DNA of 64,000 nucleotides, taken from positions 7,579,001 to 7,643,000 of the forward strand of contig NC_065573.1 of assembly GCF_937616625.2 (NCBI RefSeq), in the 5' to 3' direction. This document shows positions 35,668 to 49,642 of this stretch, piece after piece. Origin of the DNA: Mercurialis annua (lineage: Eukaryota > Streptophyta > Magnoliopsida > Malpighiales > Euphorbiaceae). The first letter of the stretch is position 1. Every line of letters begins with the position of its first letter. Position numbers and translations under genes: made by a program. The notes beneath the pieces are model-generated. The model was not told the origin of the DNA. It did no database searches and was given only the letters and a program-made list of their open reading frames with translations.

Positions 35668-35672
35668 AAATC
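35668..35672 (+). repeat. Target-site duplication AAATC, right
   Basis: Exact copy of 32293-32297, directly after the GTGACA end of the solo LTR. Confidence 0.88.
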
Positions 35673-38529
35673 CAAACATTTCACCTTTTTAGCAATTTAA
35701 GCCAAACGTTTACAAACGTTACGAAAACAAATCCAAGCGTTTCACCTTTTTAGCAATTTACGCCAAACGTTTACAAACATTACGAAACAAATCGAAATGT
35801 TTCACCTTTTAAGCGATTGAAGCCAAACATTTACCAACTTTATGAAACAAATCCAAACGTTTCTCCATTTTAGCGATTTAAGACAAACGTTTACAAATGT
35901 TATGAAACATATCCAAACATTTTACCTTTTTAGCGATTTAAGCCAAACGTTTACAAACGCTACAAAACAAATCCAAACGTTTCACCGTTTTAGCTATTTA
36001 AGCCAAACATTTAAAACGTTACGAAACCAATCCAAACGTGTAAATTATTACGAAAAAAATCCAAACGTTTCACATTTTTAGCGATTAAAGCCAAACGTTT
36101 ACAATTGCTACGAAACAAAACCAAATTTTTAAAACGTTACAAAACAAATCCAAACGTTTTTTTAGCGATTTAAGCGAAACGTTTACAAACGTTACGAAAC
36201 AAATCAAAACGTTTTACCTTTTTAGCAATTTAAGCCAAACGTTTACAAACGTTATGAAACAAATCAAAATGTTTCACCTTTTTAGAAATTTAAGGCAAAC
36301 GTTTAAAACGTTGCGAAACAAATCCAAACGTTGCCCCTTTTCAGCGATTTAAGCAAAACGTTTACAAATGTTATGAAACAAAACCAAACATTTCACCTTA
36401 TTAACGATTTAAGCCAAACTTTTAAAAATGTTACAAAACAAAACCAAACGTTTACGAACGTTACGAACGTTTATCAACGTTTAAAACATTTGGATTTGTT
36501 TAAAATGTTACGAAACAAAACCATACGTTTCATCTTTTTAGCGATTTAAGCCAAACGTTGCGAAACAAATCTAAACGTTTCACCTTTTTAGTGATGTAAA
36601 CCAAACGTTTACAAATGTTACAAAATAAATTCAAACGTTTTGCCTTTTTAGTGAATTAAGCCAAACGTTTACAAAGGTTATGAAACAAAACCAAGCGTTT
36701 CCCCTTTTTAGTGATACAAGCCAAATGTTTACAAACGTTATAAAACAAATCCAAACGTTACACCTTTTTGGCGATTTAAGCCAAACATTTACGAACGTTA
36801 AAAAACACATCCAAACGTTTCCCCTTTTAGCGATTTAAGCGAAACGTTTACAAACGTTACGAAACAAATCCAAACGTATCACCTTTTTTGCAATATAAGA
36901 CGAACGTTTACAAACGTTATGAAACAAATCCAAACGTATCACCTTTTTAGCATTTTAAGTCACACGTTTACAAACGTTACGAAACAAATCCAAACGTTTC
37001 CCCATTTTAGCGATTTAAGCCAAACGTTTACAAACGTTACGAAATAAATCCAAACGTTTAAAATGTTACGAAACAAATCCAAATGTTTCACATTTTTAGC
37101 GATTTAAGCAAACGTTTGCAAACGTTACGAAACAAATCCAAACATTTCACCTTTTTGCGATCTAAGCCAAACGTTTACTAACGTTACAAAACAAATCCAA
37201 ATGTTTTACCTTTTTAGCGATTTAAGCCAAACGTTTAAAACGTTGTGAAACTAATCCAAACGTTTAAAACGTTACGAAACAAATCAAAACATTTCATCTT
37301 TTTAGAGATTTAGGCCAAACGTTTACAAACGTTACGAAACAAATCCAAACATTTGACCTTTTTAGCGATTTAAGCCAAACGTTTGCAAACATTACGAAAC
37401 AAATCCAAACGTTTCCCCTTTTTAGCGATTTATGCCAAACGTTTACAAACGTTAGGAAACAAATCCAAACGTTTCACCTTTTTAGCAATTTAAGCCAAAT
37501 TTTTACAAACGTTACGAAAAAAATTCAAACGTTTCACCTTTATAGCAATTTAAGCCAAACGTTTACAAAAGTTACGAAACAAATCAAGAAGTTTTCCCTT
37601 TTAAGTTTACAAACGTTTCAAAACAAATCCAAACGTTTAAAACGTTACGTAACAAACCCAAACGTTGAAAACGTTACGAAACAAATCCAAACGTTTCAAA
37701 TTTTTAGCTATTTAAGTCAAACGTTTACAAATCTTACGAAACAAATCCAAACGTTTCACCTTTTTAGCGATTTAAGCCAAACGTTTACAAACGTTACAAA
37801 ACAAATCCAAATGTTTCCCCTTTTTAGCGATATAAGCTAAACGTTTAAAAAGTTACGAAACCAATTCAAACGTTTAAAACGTTACGGAACAAATCCAAAC
37901 GTTTAATACGTTACGGAACAAATCCAAACGTTTCACCTTTTTAGCTATTTAAGACAAACGTTTACAAACGTTACGAAACAAAACCAAACGTTTAAAACGT
38001 TACGAAACAAATCCAAATATTTCCCATTTCTAGCAAAATAAGCTAAAGGTTTACAAACGTTACGAAACAAATCCAAACATTTCCCCTATTTAGCAATTTA
38101 AGCCAAACGTTTACAATGTTATGAAACAAATGAAAATGTTTCACCTTTTTAGCAATTTAAGCCAAACGTTTAAATATTACAAAACAAATCCAAATGTTTC
38201 ACCTTTTTAGCGATTTAAGCCAAACGTTTACAAACGTTATGAACAAAACAAAACGTTTCACCTTTTTAGTGATTTAAACCAAATGTTTACAAACGTTACA
38301 AAACAAAGCCAAACATTTACAAACATTACGTACGTATGCCAACGTTCAAAATGTTTGGATTTGTTTAAAACGTTACGAAACAAATCCAAACGTTTCACCT
38401 TCTTATCGATTTAAGCCAAACGTTTATAAACGTTACGAAACCAATCCAAACGTTTCTCCTTTTTAGAGATTTAAGCCAAACGTTGCGAAACAAATCCAAA
38501 CGTTTTACCTTTTTGGCGATATAAGCCAA

Positions 38530-40140
38530 ACGTTTACAAACGTGACGAAACAAATCCAAACATTTCACCCTTTTAGCGATTTAAAACAAATGGTTACAAA
38601 GTTTATGAAAGAAAACCAAACGTTTTACCTTTTTATCTATTTAAGCCAAACGTTAACGTTACAAAATAAATCCAAACGTTTCACCTTTTTAGCAATATAA
38701 GCCAAATGTTTACAAACGTTACAGAACAAATCCAAACGTTTCTCCTTTTTAGCGATTTAAGCCCAACGTTTACAAACGTTACGACACAAATCCAAATGTT
38801 TCACCTTTTTAGCAAATTAAGCCAAACGTTTACAACCTTTATGAAACAAATCCAAACGTTTCACTTTTTTAGCAAATTTAAGCCAAACCTTTACAAATGT
38901 TACAAAACAAATCCAAACGTTTCACCTTTTTAGGGATTTAAGCCAAACATTTAAAATGTTACGAAACCAATTCAAACGTTTAAAACGTTACGAAACAAAT
39001 CCAAACATTTCACCTTTTTAGCGATTTAAGCCAAACGTTTACAAATGTTACGAAACAAAACCAAACTTTTAAAACGTTACGAAAAAAATCCAAATGTTTC
39101 CCATTTCTAGCGAAATAAGCCAAACGTTAACAAAGGGTACAAAACAAATCCAAACATTTCCCCTTTTTAGAAATTTAAGACAAACGTTTACAAACGTTAC
39201 GAAACAAATCAAAACGTTTTACTTTTTTAGAAATATAAGCAAAACGTAAAAAATATTATGAAAAAAAATCCAAACGTTTCACCTTTTTAGCGATTTAAGC
39301 CAAACGTTTACAAACGTTAAGAAACCAATCCGAACGTTTCACCTTTTCAGTGATTTAAGCCAAACGTTTACAAACTTTACAAAACAAAGCCAAATGTTTA
39401 CAAACATTACGTACGTATACCAACGTTTAAAACGTTTTGATTTGTTTAAAACGTTACGAAACAAATCCAAACGTTTCCCCTCTTTAGCGAATATAGCCAA
39501 ACGTTTACAAACCTTACGAAAAAAATCCAAACGTTTCACCTTTTTAGCGATATAAGCCAAACATTTACAAACGTGACGAAAGAAATCCAAACGTTTCACC
39601 TTTTTAGCGATTTAAGCCAAATGTTTACAAAGGATATGAAACAAAACCAAATGTTTCACCTTTTTAACGATTTAAGCCAAACGTTTACAAAAGTTACGAC
39701 ACAAATCCAAACGTTTCACCTTTTTAACAAATTATGCCAAACATTTACAACTTTTTAGCAAATTATGCCAAACGTTTACAACCATTACGAAACAAATCCA
39801 AACGTTTCACCTTTTTAGCGATTTAAGCCAAACGTTTACAAAGTTACGAAACAAATCCAAACGTTTCCCTATTTTAGCGATAGAAGCCAAACATTTAACA
39901 CATTATGAAACAAATCCAAACATTTCCTCTTTTTAACGATTTTAGCCAAACATTTACAAACATCACGAAACAAAACGAACCGTTTACAAATGTTACAAAA
40001 CATATCCAAGCGTCTCACCTTTATTAGCAATTTAAGCCAAAAATTTACAAACGCTACGAAACAAAACCAAACGTTTCACCTTTTTTAAGGATTTAAGCCA
40101 AACGTTTACAAACGTTAACAAAACAAATCCAAACGTTTCC
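38530..40140 (+). repeat. Older higher-order repeat copy in block D
   Basis: The series of variant monomers matches 5269-6978 (block A) and 29402-31000 (block C) in the same order: the GTTTATGAAAGAAAACC monomer, the short GTTAACGTTAC monomer, the CCCAACGTTTAC monomer, the ACGTACGTATACC monomer, then the CCAAGCGTCTCACC monomer. At its left edge it preserves the uninterrupted target of the Mutator-like insertion. Confidence 0.85.
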
Positions 40141-41501
40141 CCATTTTAACGATTTAAACCAAACGTTTACAAACCTTACGAAACAAATCCAAACGTATTA
40201 AACGTTACGAAACAAAAACAATTATTTAAAAATGTTACAAAACATAGCCAAACGTTTACAAACATCACGTAAGTATACCAACGTGTAAAACGTTTGGATT
40301 GTTTTGAACGTTACGAAAAAAATCTAAACGTTTCACCTTTTTAACGATAGAAGCCAAACGTTTACAAACGTTACGAAACAAATCCAAACGTTTCACATTT
40401 TTAGAGATTTAAGCCAAACGTTTAGAAATGTTACGAAACAAATCCAAACGTTTCACATTTTTAGCGATATAGGCCAAACGTTTACAAATGTGACGAAACA
40501 AATCCAAACGTTTCGCCTTTTTAGCGATTTAAGCCAAACGTTTACAAAGGTTGTGAAACAAAACCAAATGTTTCAACTTTTTAGCGATTTAAGCAAAATG
40601 TTTTCAAATGTTGCAAAACAAATCCAAACGTTTCCCCTTCTTAGCGATTTAAGACAAACGTTTACAAATGTTACGAAATAAATTAAAACGTTTCCCCTTT
40701 TTAGAAAATTAAACCAAACATTTACCACCGTTACGAAACAAATCGAAACGTTTCATCTTTTTAGCGATTTAAGCCAAACGTTAAAATGTTACGAAAGAAA
40801 TGCAAACGTTTCACCTTTTTAGCGATTTAAGCCAAACTTTTACAAATGCTACGGAAGAAATCCAAACGTTTCCCCTTTTTAGCGATTTAAGCCAAACGTA
40901 TACAAAGGTTATGAAATAAAACCAAACGTTTCACCTTTTTAGCGATTCAAGCCAAATGTTTACAAACGTCACAAAAAAAATCCAAACATTTCACCTTTTT
41001 AGCGATTTAAGCCAAACGTTTACAAACGCTACGAAACAAATCAAAACGTTTCACCCTTTTAGCGATTTAAGCCAAACGTTTACAAACGTTATGAACCAAA
41101 TCCAAACGTTTACCCATTTTAGCGATTTAAGCCAAACGTTTACAAACGTTATGAAACAAATTCAAACGTTTCTCCTTTTTAGCAATTTAAGCCAAACATT
41201 TACAAACGTTACAAAACAAATCCAAATGTTTCCCATTTTTAGCAATTTAAGCCAAACGTTACGAAACAAATCCAAACGTTTCACCTTTTTAGCGATTTAA
41301 CCCTAACGTATACAAACGTTACGAAACAAATCCAAACGTTTCCCCTTCTTAGCGAAATAAGCCAAACGTTTACAGACGTTAGGAAATAAATTCAAACGCT
41401 TCACATTTTTATCAATTTAAGCCAAATGTTTACAAACGTTACGAAAACAAATCCAAATGTTTAACCTTTATAGCAATTTAAACCAAACGTTTACAAACGG
41501 T

Positions 41502-42266
41502 ACGAAACAAATCAAAACGTTTCCCCTTTTTAGCGATTTAAGCAAAACGTTTACAAACGTTACGAAACAAATCCAAAAGTTTCCCCATTTTAACGATTTA
41601 AGCCAAATGTTTACAAACATTACGAAACAAATCCAAACTTTACGAAAGAAATCCAAACGTATAACATTTTTAGCGATATAAGCCAATTGTTTCTAAACGT
41701 TTCGAAACAGATCCAAACATTTAAAACGTTACGAAAGAAATCAAAACGTTTCGCATTTTTAGCGATTTAAGCCAAACGTTTACAAACGTTACAAAGCAAA
41801 TCCAAACGTTTCACCTTTTTAGCAATCTAAGCCAAACATTTAAAACGTTACGAAACCAATTCAAACGTTTGAAACGTTACGAAACAAATCCAAACGTTTC
41901 ACCTTTTTAGCGATTTAAGCCAAACGTTTACAAACGTTACGAAACAAAACCAAACGTTTAAAACGTTACGAAACAAATCCAAACGTTTCACATTTTTAGC
42001 GAAATAAGTCAAACATTTACAAACGTTACGAAACAAATCCAAAGGTTTCCCCTTTTTAGCAATTTAAGCCAAACGTTTACAAACGTTAAGAAACAAATCA
42101 AAACGTTTCACCTTTTTAGCAATTTAAGCCAAACGTTTAAAACATTACGAAACAAATCCAAACGTTTCACCATTTTAAAGATATATGCCAAACGTTTACA
42201 AACGTTAAAAAACAAATCCAAACGTTTCATCTTTTTAGCGATATAAGCCAAACGTTTACAAAGGTG
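41502..42266 (+). repeat. 765-bp satellite segment, single copy
   Basis: It begins ACGAAACAAATCAAAACGTTT and ends AAAGGTG. The same segment is present twice in tandem at 50491-52020. The minor variants TTTACGAAAGAAATCC and CGATATAAGCCAATTG are shared. Confidence 0.85.
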
Positions 42267-44283
42267 ACGAAACAAATCCAAACGCTTCACCTTTTTAGCG
42301 ATTTAAGCCAAATGTTTACAAAGGTTATGAAACAAAACCAAAAGTTTCCCCTTTTTAGCGATTTAAGCAAAACGTTTACAAACGTTACAAAACAAATCCA
42401 AATGTTTACAGAAGTTACAACACAAATTCAAACGTTTCACCTTTATAGCAAATTAAGCCAAACGTTTACAACCGTTACGAAAAAAATACAAACGTTTCCC
42501 CTTTTTAGCGATTTAAGCCAAACGTTTACAAACATTACGAAACAAATCCAAACATTTCACCTTTTTAGCGATTTAAGCCAAACGTTGCGAAACAGATCCA
42601 AACATTTCACCTTTTTAGCGATTTAAGCCAAATGTTTACAAAGGTTATGAAACAAAACCAAATGTTTCACCGTTTTAGCGATTTAGGCCAAACTTTTACA
42701 AATGATACAAAACAAATTCAAACGTTTCACCTTTTTATTATTTTAAGCCAAATGTTTACAAACATTACGAAACAAATCCAAACGTTTCACATTTTTAGCA
42801 ATTGAAGCAAAACTTTTACAAAGGTTACGAAACAAAACCAAACGTTTCCCCTTTTCAGCGATTTAAGCAAAACGTTTAAAAACATTACGAAGTAAATCCA
42901 AACGTTTCCCCTTTTTAGCGATTTAAGCCAAACGTTTACAAACGTTACGAAATAAATCCAAACGTTTCTGTTTCTTAGTATTTTATACCAAACGCTTACA
43001 AACGTTACGAAACAAATCCAAGCATTTCACCTTTTTAGCGATTTAAGCATAACGTTTACAAACGTTACGAAACAAAACCAAGTGTTTCACCTTTTTAGCG
43101 ATTTAAGCCAAACGTTTACAAAAGTTACGAAACAAATCCAAATATTTGCCCATTTTAGCGATTTAAGCCAAACGTTTAACACGTTACTAAACAAATCGAA
43201 ACGCTTGCCCTTTTTAACGATTTTTGCCAAACGTTTACAAACGCTACGAAACAAAGCAGAACGTTTACAAATGATACGAAACACATCCAAGCGTTTCACC
43301 TTTTTTAGCAATTTAAGCCAAACATTTCCCCATTCTAACGATTTATGCCAAACGTTTAACACAAACGTTTGCTCTTTTTAACGATTTAAGCCAAACGTTT
43401 ACAAACGTTACGAAACAAAGCAAAATGTTTACAAATGTTACGAAACATATCTAAGCGTTTCCCCTTTTTTAGCAATTTAAGCCAAACGTTTACAAACGCT
43501 ACGAAACAAAACCAAACGTTTCACATTTTTAGCGATTTAAGCCAAACGTTTACAAACGTTACGAAACAAATCTAGACGTTTTCCCATTTTAGAGATTTAA
43601 GCCAAACGTTTACAAATGTTACGAAACAAATCCAAATGTTTCACATTTTTAGCGATTTAAGCCAAATGTTTACAAACTTTATGAGGAAAATCCAAACATT
43701 TCAGCTTTTTTGCTATTTAAGCCAAACGTTTACAAACGTATAAATATAAATCCAAAGGTTTTACCTTTTTTAGCGATCTAAACCAAACGTTTAAAACATT
43801 ACGAAACCAATATAAATGTTTAAAACATTACGAAACAAATCCAAACGTTTCACCTTTTTAGCGATTTAAGCCAAACTTTTACAAACGTTACGAAACAAAA
43901 CCTAACGTTTAAAGCATTACGAAACAAATCCAAACGTTTCACATTAATAGCGAAATAAGCCAAACGTTTAGGAAACAAATTCAACTGTTTCGAAACAAAT
44001 CCTAATGTTTCCCCTTTTAAGCAATTTAAGCCAAACATTTACAACCGTTCCGAAAGAAATCAAAACGTTTTACCTTTTTAGCAATTTAAGACAAACGTTT
44101 AAAACATTACAAAACAAATCCTAATGTTTTTCCTTTTTAGCGATTTAAGCCAAATATTTACAGAAGTTATGAAAGAAAACCAAACGTTTCACCTTTTCAG
44201 CGATTTAAGCCAAACATTTACAAACGTTACAAAACAAAGCCAAATGTTTACAAACATTTCGTACGTATACAAACGTTTAAAAT

Positions 44284-44322
44284 GTTTGGATTTGTTTAAA
44301 ACGTTACGAAACAAATCCAAAC
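44284..44322. repeat. Satellite hairpin monomer (representative)
   Basis: The left arm GTTTGGATTTGTTT, an 11-base loop AAAACGTTACG and the right arm AAACAAATCCAAAC form a perfect 14-bp inverted repeat. It arises because part of a monomer lies reversed next to a normal one. It always follows an ACGTACGTATAC-like stretch. Related copies begin near 5070, 6165, 20785, 30300, 31235, 31790, 36490, 38350, 39430, 40285, 46715, 49810, 54110, 54665, 57910 and 61073; some have a mismatch in an arm. Confidence 0.85.
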
Positions 44323-46440
44323 GTTTCACCTTTTTAGCGATTTAAGCCAAACGTTTACAAACGTTACGAAACAAATCCAAACGTTTCACCATTTTAAAGA
44401 TTTATGCCAAACGTTTACAAACGTTACCAAACAAATCCAAACGTTTCATCTTTTTAGCGATATAAGCCAAACGTTTACAAAGGTGATGAAACAAATCCAA
44501 ACGCTTCACCTTTTTAGCGATTTAAGCAAAATGTTTACAAAGGTTATGAAGCAAAACCAAAAGTTTCCCCTTTTTAGCGATTTAAGCAAAACGTTTACAA
44601 ACGTTACAAAACAAATCCAAACGTTTCCCCTTTTCAGTGATTTAAGCCAAATGTTTACAGAAGTTACAACACAAATTCAAACGTTTCACCTTTATAGCGA
44701 ATTAAGCCAAACGTTTACAACCGTTACGAAACAAATACAAACGTTTCCCCTTTTTAGCGATTTAAGCCAAACGTTTACAAACATTACGAAACAAATCCAA
44801 ACATTTCACCTTTTTTGCGATTTAAGCCAAACGTTTACAAACGTTGCGAAACATATCCAAACGTTTCACCTTTTTAGCGATTTAAGCCAAATGTTTACAA
44901 AGGTTATGAAACAAAGCCAAATGTTTCACCGTTTTAGCGATTTAGGCCAAACGTTTACAAATGATACAAAACAAATTCAAACGTTTCACCTTTTTATTAT
45001 TTTAAACCAAATGTTTACAAACATTACGAAACAAATCCAAACGTTTCACATTTTTAGCAATTGAAGCAAAACTTTTACAAAGGTTACGAAACAAAACCAA
45101 ACGTTTCCCCTTTTTAGCGATTTAAGCAAAACGTTTAAAAACATTACGAAGCAAATCCAAACGTTTCACCTCTTTAGCGAGTTAAGCCAAACGTTTACAA
45201 ACGTTACGAAATAAATCAAAATGTTTCTGTTTCTTAGTATTTTATACCAAACGTTTACAAACGTTAGGAAACAAATCCAAGCATTTCACTTTTTTAGCGA
45301 TGTAAGCATAACGTTTACAAACGTTACGAAACAAAACCAAGTGTTTCACCTTTTTAGCGATTTAAGCCAAACGTTTACAAAAGTTACGAGACAAATCCAA
45401 ATATTTGCCCATTTTAGCGATTTAAGCCAAACGTTTAACACGTTACGAAACAAATCGAAACGCTTGCCCTTTTTACCGATTTATGCCAAACGTTTACAAA
45501 CGCTACGAAACAAAGAAGAACGTTTACAAATGATACGAAACACATCCAAGCGTTACACCTTTTTTAGCAATTTCAGCCAAACATTTACAACGCTACGAAA
45601 CAAAACGAAATGTTTCACCTTTTTAGCGATTTAAGCCAAACGTTTACAAACATTACAAATCAAATCCAAACGTTTCCCCATTTTAGCGATTTAAGCAAAA
45701 AACATTTACAAACGTTACGAAACAAATCCAAACGTTTCACCTTTTTGGCAATTTAAGCCAAATGTTTACAAACGCCACGAAAACAAATCCAAATGTTTCA
45801 CCTTTATAGCAATTTAAGCCAAGCGTTTACAAACGTTACGAACAAATCAAAACGTTTCCCCATTTTAGCGATTTAAGCCACACGTTTACAAACATTACGA
45901 AATAAATCCAACTGTTTCCCCATTTTAGCGATTTAAGCCAAACGTTTACAAACATTACAAAACAAATCCAAACGTTTAAAACGTTACTAAAGAAATCCAA
46001 ACGTTTAACATTTTTAGCGATATAAGCGAAACGTTTTTAAACGTTTTGAAACAAATCCAAATGTTTAAAATGTTACGAAAGAAATCTAAACGTTTTACAT
46101 TTTTAGCGATTTAAGCCAAATGCTTACAAACGTTACGAAACAAATCCAAACATTTCACCTTTTTAGCGATTTAAGCAAAACGTTTAATAACATTACAAAA
46201 CAAATTTAAACGTTTCACCTTTTTAGCGATCTAACCCAAACGTTTAAAACGTTACGAAACCAATTCAAACGTTTAAAACGTTACGAAGCAAATCCAAACG
46301 TTTCACCTTTTTAGCGATTTAAGCCAAACATTTACAAACGTTCGAAACAAAGCCAAACGTTTAAAACGTTACGAAACAAATCCAAACGTTTCACATTTTT
46401 AGCAAAATAAGCTAAACGTTTACAAACATTACGAAACAAA

Positions 46441-49400
46441 TCCAAAGGTTTCCCCCTTTTTAGCCTTTTAAACCAAACGTTACGAAACAAATCAAAACGT
46501 TACACCTTTTTAGCAATTTAAGCCAAACGTTTAAAACATTACAAAACAAATCCAAACGTTTCCCCTTTTTAGCGATTTAAGCCAAACGTTTACAAACGTT
46601 ATGAAACAAAACCAAATGTTTCACCTTCTTAGCGATTTAAGCTAAACGTTTACAAACGTTACAAAACAAAGCCAAATGTTTACAAACATTACGTACGTAT
46701 ACCAATGTTAAAAACGTTTGGATTTGTTTAAAACGTTACGAAACAAATCCAAATGTTTCACCTTTTAGCGATTTAAGCAAACGTTTACAAACGTTACGAA
46801 ACAAATCCAAACATTTCACCTTTTTAGCAATTTAAGCAAAATGTTTACCAACGTTAGGAAAAAAATCCAAACGTTTCCCCTTTATAGCAATTCAAGCCAA
46901 ACGTTTGCAAACGTTACGAAACAAATCAAAATGTTTCCCTTTTTTAGCGATTTAAGCCAAACGTTTACAAACGTTACGAAACAAATCCAAATCTTTCCCC
47001 ATTTTAACGATTTAAGCTAAACATTTACAAACTTACGAAACAAAACCAAAATTTTCCCCTTTTAGAAATTTAAGCCAAACGTTTAAAAACGTTACATAGG
47101 AAATCCAAAAGTTTCACCTTTTTAGCGATTTCAGCCAAATGTTTACAAACTTACGTAACAAATCCCAATGTTTCACCTTTTTAGCAATTTAAACCAAACG
47201 TTTACAAAAGTTACGAAACAAATCCAAGCGTTTCACCTTTTTATCGATTTAAGGCAAATGTTTACAAACATTACGAAACAAAACCAAACGTTTCCCCTTT
47301 TTAGCGATTTAAGCCAAACGTTTACAAAAGTTACGAAACAAATCCAAACATTTCCCCATTTTAGCGATTTAAGGCAAACGTTTAACACGTTACGAAACAA
47401 ATCCAAACATTTCCTCTTTTTAACAATTTAAGCCAAACGTTTACAAACGTTACGAAACAAAGCAAAACGTTTACAAATGTTACAAAACATATCCAAGCAT
47501 TTCACCTTTTTTAGCAATTTAAGCCAAACATTTACAAACGCTACGAAACAAAAATAAACGTTTCACCATTTTAAAGATTTATGCCAAACGTTTACAAACG
47601 TTACAAAACAAATCCAAACGTTTCATCTTTTTAGCGATATAAGCCAAACGTTTACAAAGGTGACGAAACAAATCCAAACGCTTCACCTTTTTAGCGATTT
47701 AAGTCAAATGTTTACAAAGGTTAGGAAACAAAACCAAAAGTTTCCCCTTTTTAGCGATTTAAGCAAAACGTTTACAAACGTTACAAAACAAATCCAAACG
47801 TTTTCCCTTTTCAGTGATTTAAGCCAAATGTTTACAAAAGTTACAATACAAATTTAAACGTTTCACCTTTATAGAGAATTAAGCCAAACGTTTACAACCG
47901 TTATGAAACAAATACAAACGTTTCCCCTTTTTAGCGATTTAAGCCAAACATTTATAAACATTACGAAACAAATCCAAACATTTCACCTTTTTAGCGATTT
48001 AAGCCAAATGTTTACAAAGGTTATGAAACAAAACCAAATGTTTCAACGTTTTAGCGATTTAGGCCAAACGTTTACAAATGATACAAAACAAATTCAAATG
48101 TTTTACCTTTTTATTATTTTAAGCCAAATGTTTACAAACATTACGAAACAAATCCAAACGTTTCACATTTTTAGCAATTGAAGCAAAACTTTTATAAAGG
48201 TTACGAAACAAAACCAAACGTTTCCCCTTTTTAGCGATTTAAGCAAAACGTTTAAAAACATTACGAAGCAAATCCAAACGTTTCACTTGTTTAGCGATTT
48301 AAGCCAAACGTTTACAAACGTTACGAAATAAATCCAAACGTTTCTGTTTCTTAGTATTTTATACCAAACGTTTACAAACGTTACGAAACAAATCCAAGCA
48401 TTTCACCTTTTTAGCGATTTAAGCATAACGTTTACAAACGTTACGAAACAAAACCAAGTGTTTCACCTTTTTAGCGATTTAAGCCAAACGTTTACAAAAG
48501 TTACGAAACAAATCCAAATATTTGCCCATTTTAGCGATTTAAGCCAAACGTTTAACACGTTACGAAACAAATCGAAACGCTTGCCCTTTTTAACGATTTA
48601 TGCCAAACGTTTACAAACGCTACGAAACAAAGCAGAACGTTTACAAATGATACGAAACACATCCAAGCGTTTCACCTTTTTTAGCAATTTAAGCCAAACA
48701 TTTACAACGCTACGAAACAAAACGAAATGTTTCACCTTTTTAGCGATTTAAGCCAAACGTTTACAAATATTACAAATCAAATCCAAACGTTTCCCCATTT
48801 TAGCGATTTAAGCAAAAACATTTACAAACGTTACGAAACAAATCCAAACGTTTCACCTTTTTGGCAATTTAAGCCAAATGTTTACAAACGCCACGAAAAC
48901 AAATCCAAATGTTTCACCTTTATAGCAATTTAAGCCAAGCGTTTACAAACATTACGAACGAATCAAAATGTTTTCCCATTTTAGCGATTTAGCCAAACGT
49001 TTACAAATGTTAGGAAACAAATCCAAACGTTTCACCTTTTTGGCAATTTAAGCCAAATGTTTACAAACGCTACGAAAACAAATCCAAATGTTTCACCTTT
49101 ATGGCAATATAAGCCAAGCGTTTACAAATGTTACGAAACAAATCAAAACGTTTCCCCTTTTAGCGATTTAAGCCAAACGTTTACAAACATTACGAAATAA
49201 ATCCAAATGTTTCCCCATTTTAGCGATTTAAGCCAAACGTTTACAAACATTACGAAACAAATCTAAACGTTTAAAACGTTACTAAAGAAATCCAAACGTT
49301 TAACATTTTTAGCGATATAAGCGAAACGTTTTTAAACGTTTTGAAACAAATCCAAATGTTTAAAACGTTACGAAAGAAATCTAAACTTTTTACATTTTTA

Positions 49401-49642
49401 GCGATTTAAGCCAAATGTTTACAAACGTTACGAAACAAATCCAAACATTTCACCTTTTTCGCGATTTAAGAAAAACGTTTACAAACATTACAAAACAATT
49501 TTAAACATTTCACCTTTTTAGCAATCTAAGCCAAACGTTTAAAACGTTACGAAACCAATTCAAACGTTTAAAACGTTACGAAGCAAATCCAAACGTTTCA
49601 CCTTTTTAGCGATTTAAGCCAAACCTTTAAAACATTACAAAA
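46441..49642 (+). repeat. Higher-order segment duplicated at +14358 bp
   Basis: The text from 46441 to 49642 recurs at 60799-64000 with a constant 14358-bp offset and only rare base differences (for example TTAGG against TTATG near 47723). Left of 46441 the match continues with indels. The right end of the second copy is beyond the window. Confidence 0.88.

Noticed and set aside
44483..45064. Long open frames in the satellite (also 42264-42626, 40956-41300, 45221-45634, 4719-5132 and many others) as repeat-protein genes
   Set aside because: They are all the same 20-residue translation of a stop-free 60-bp monomer frame and are broken wherever a monomer is shortened. They have no promoter, no conserved start and no known domain.
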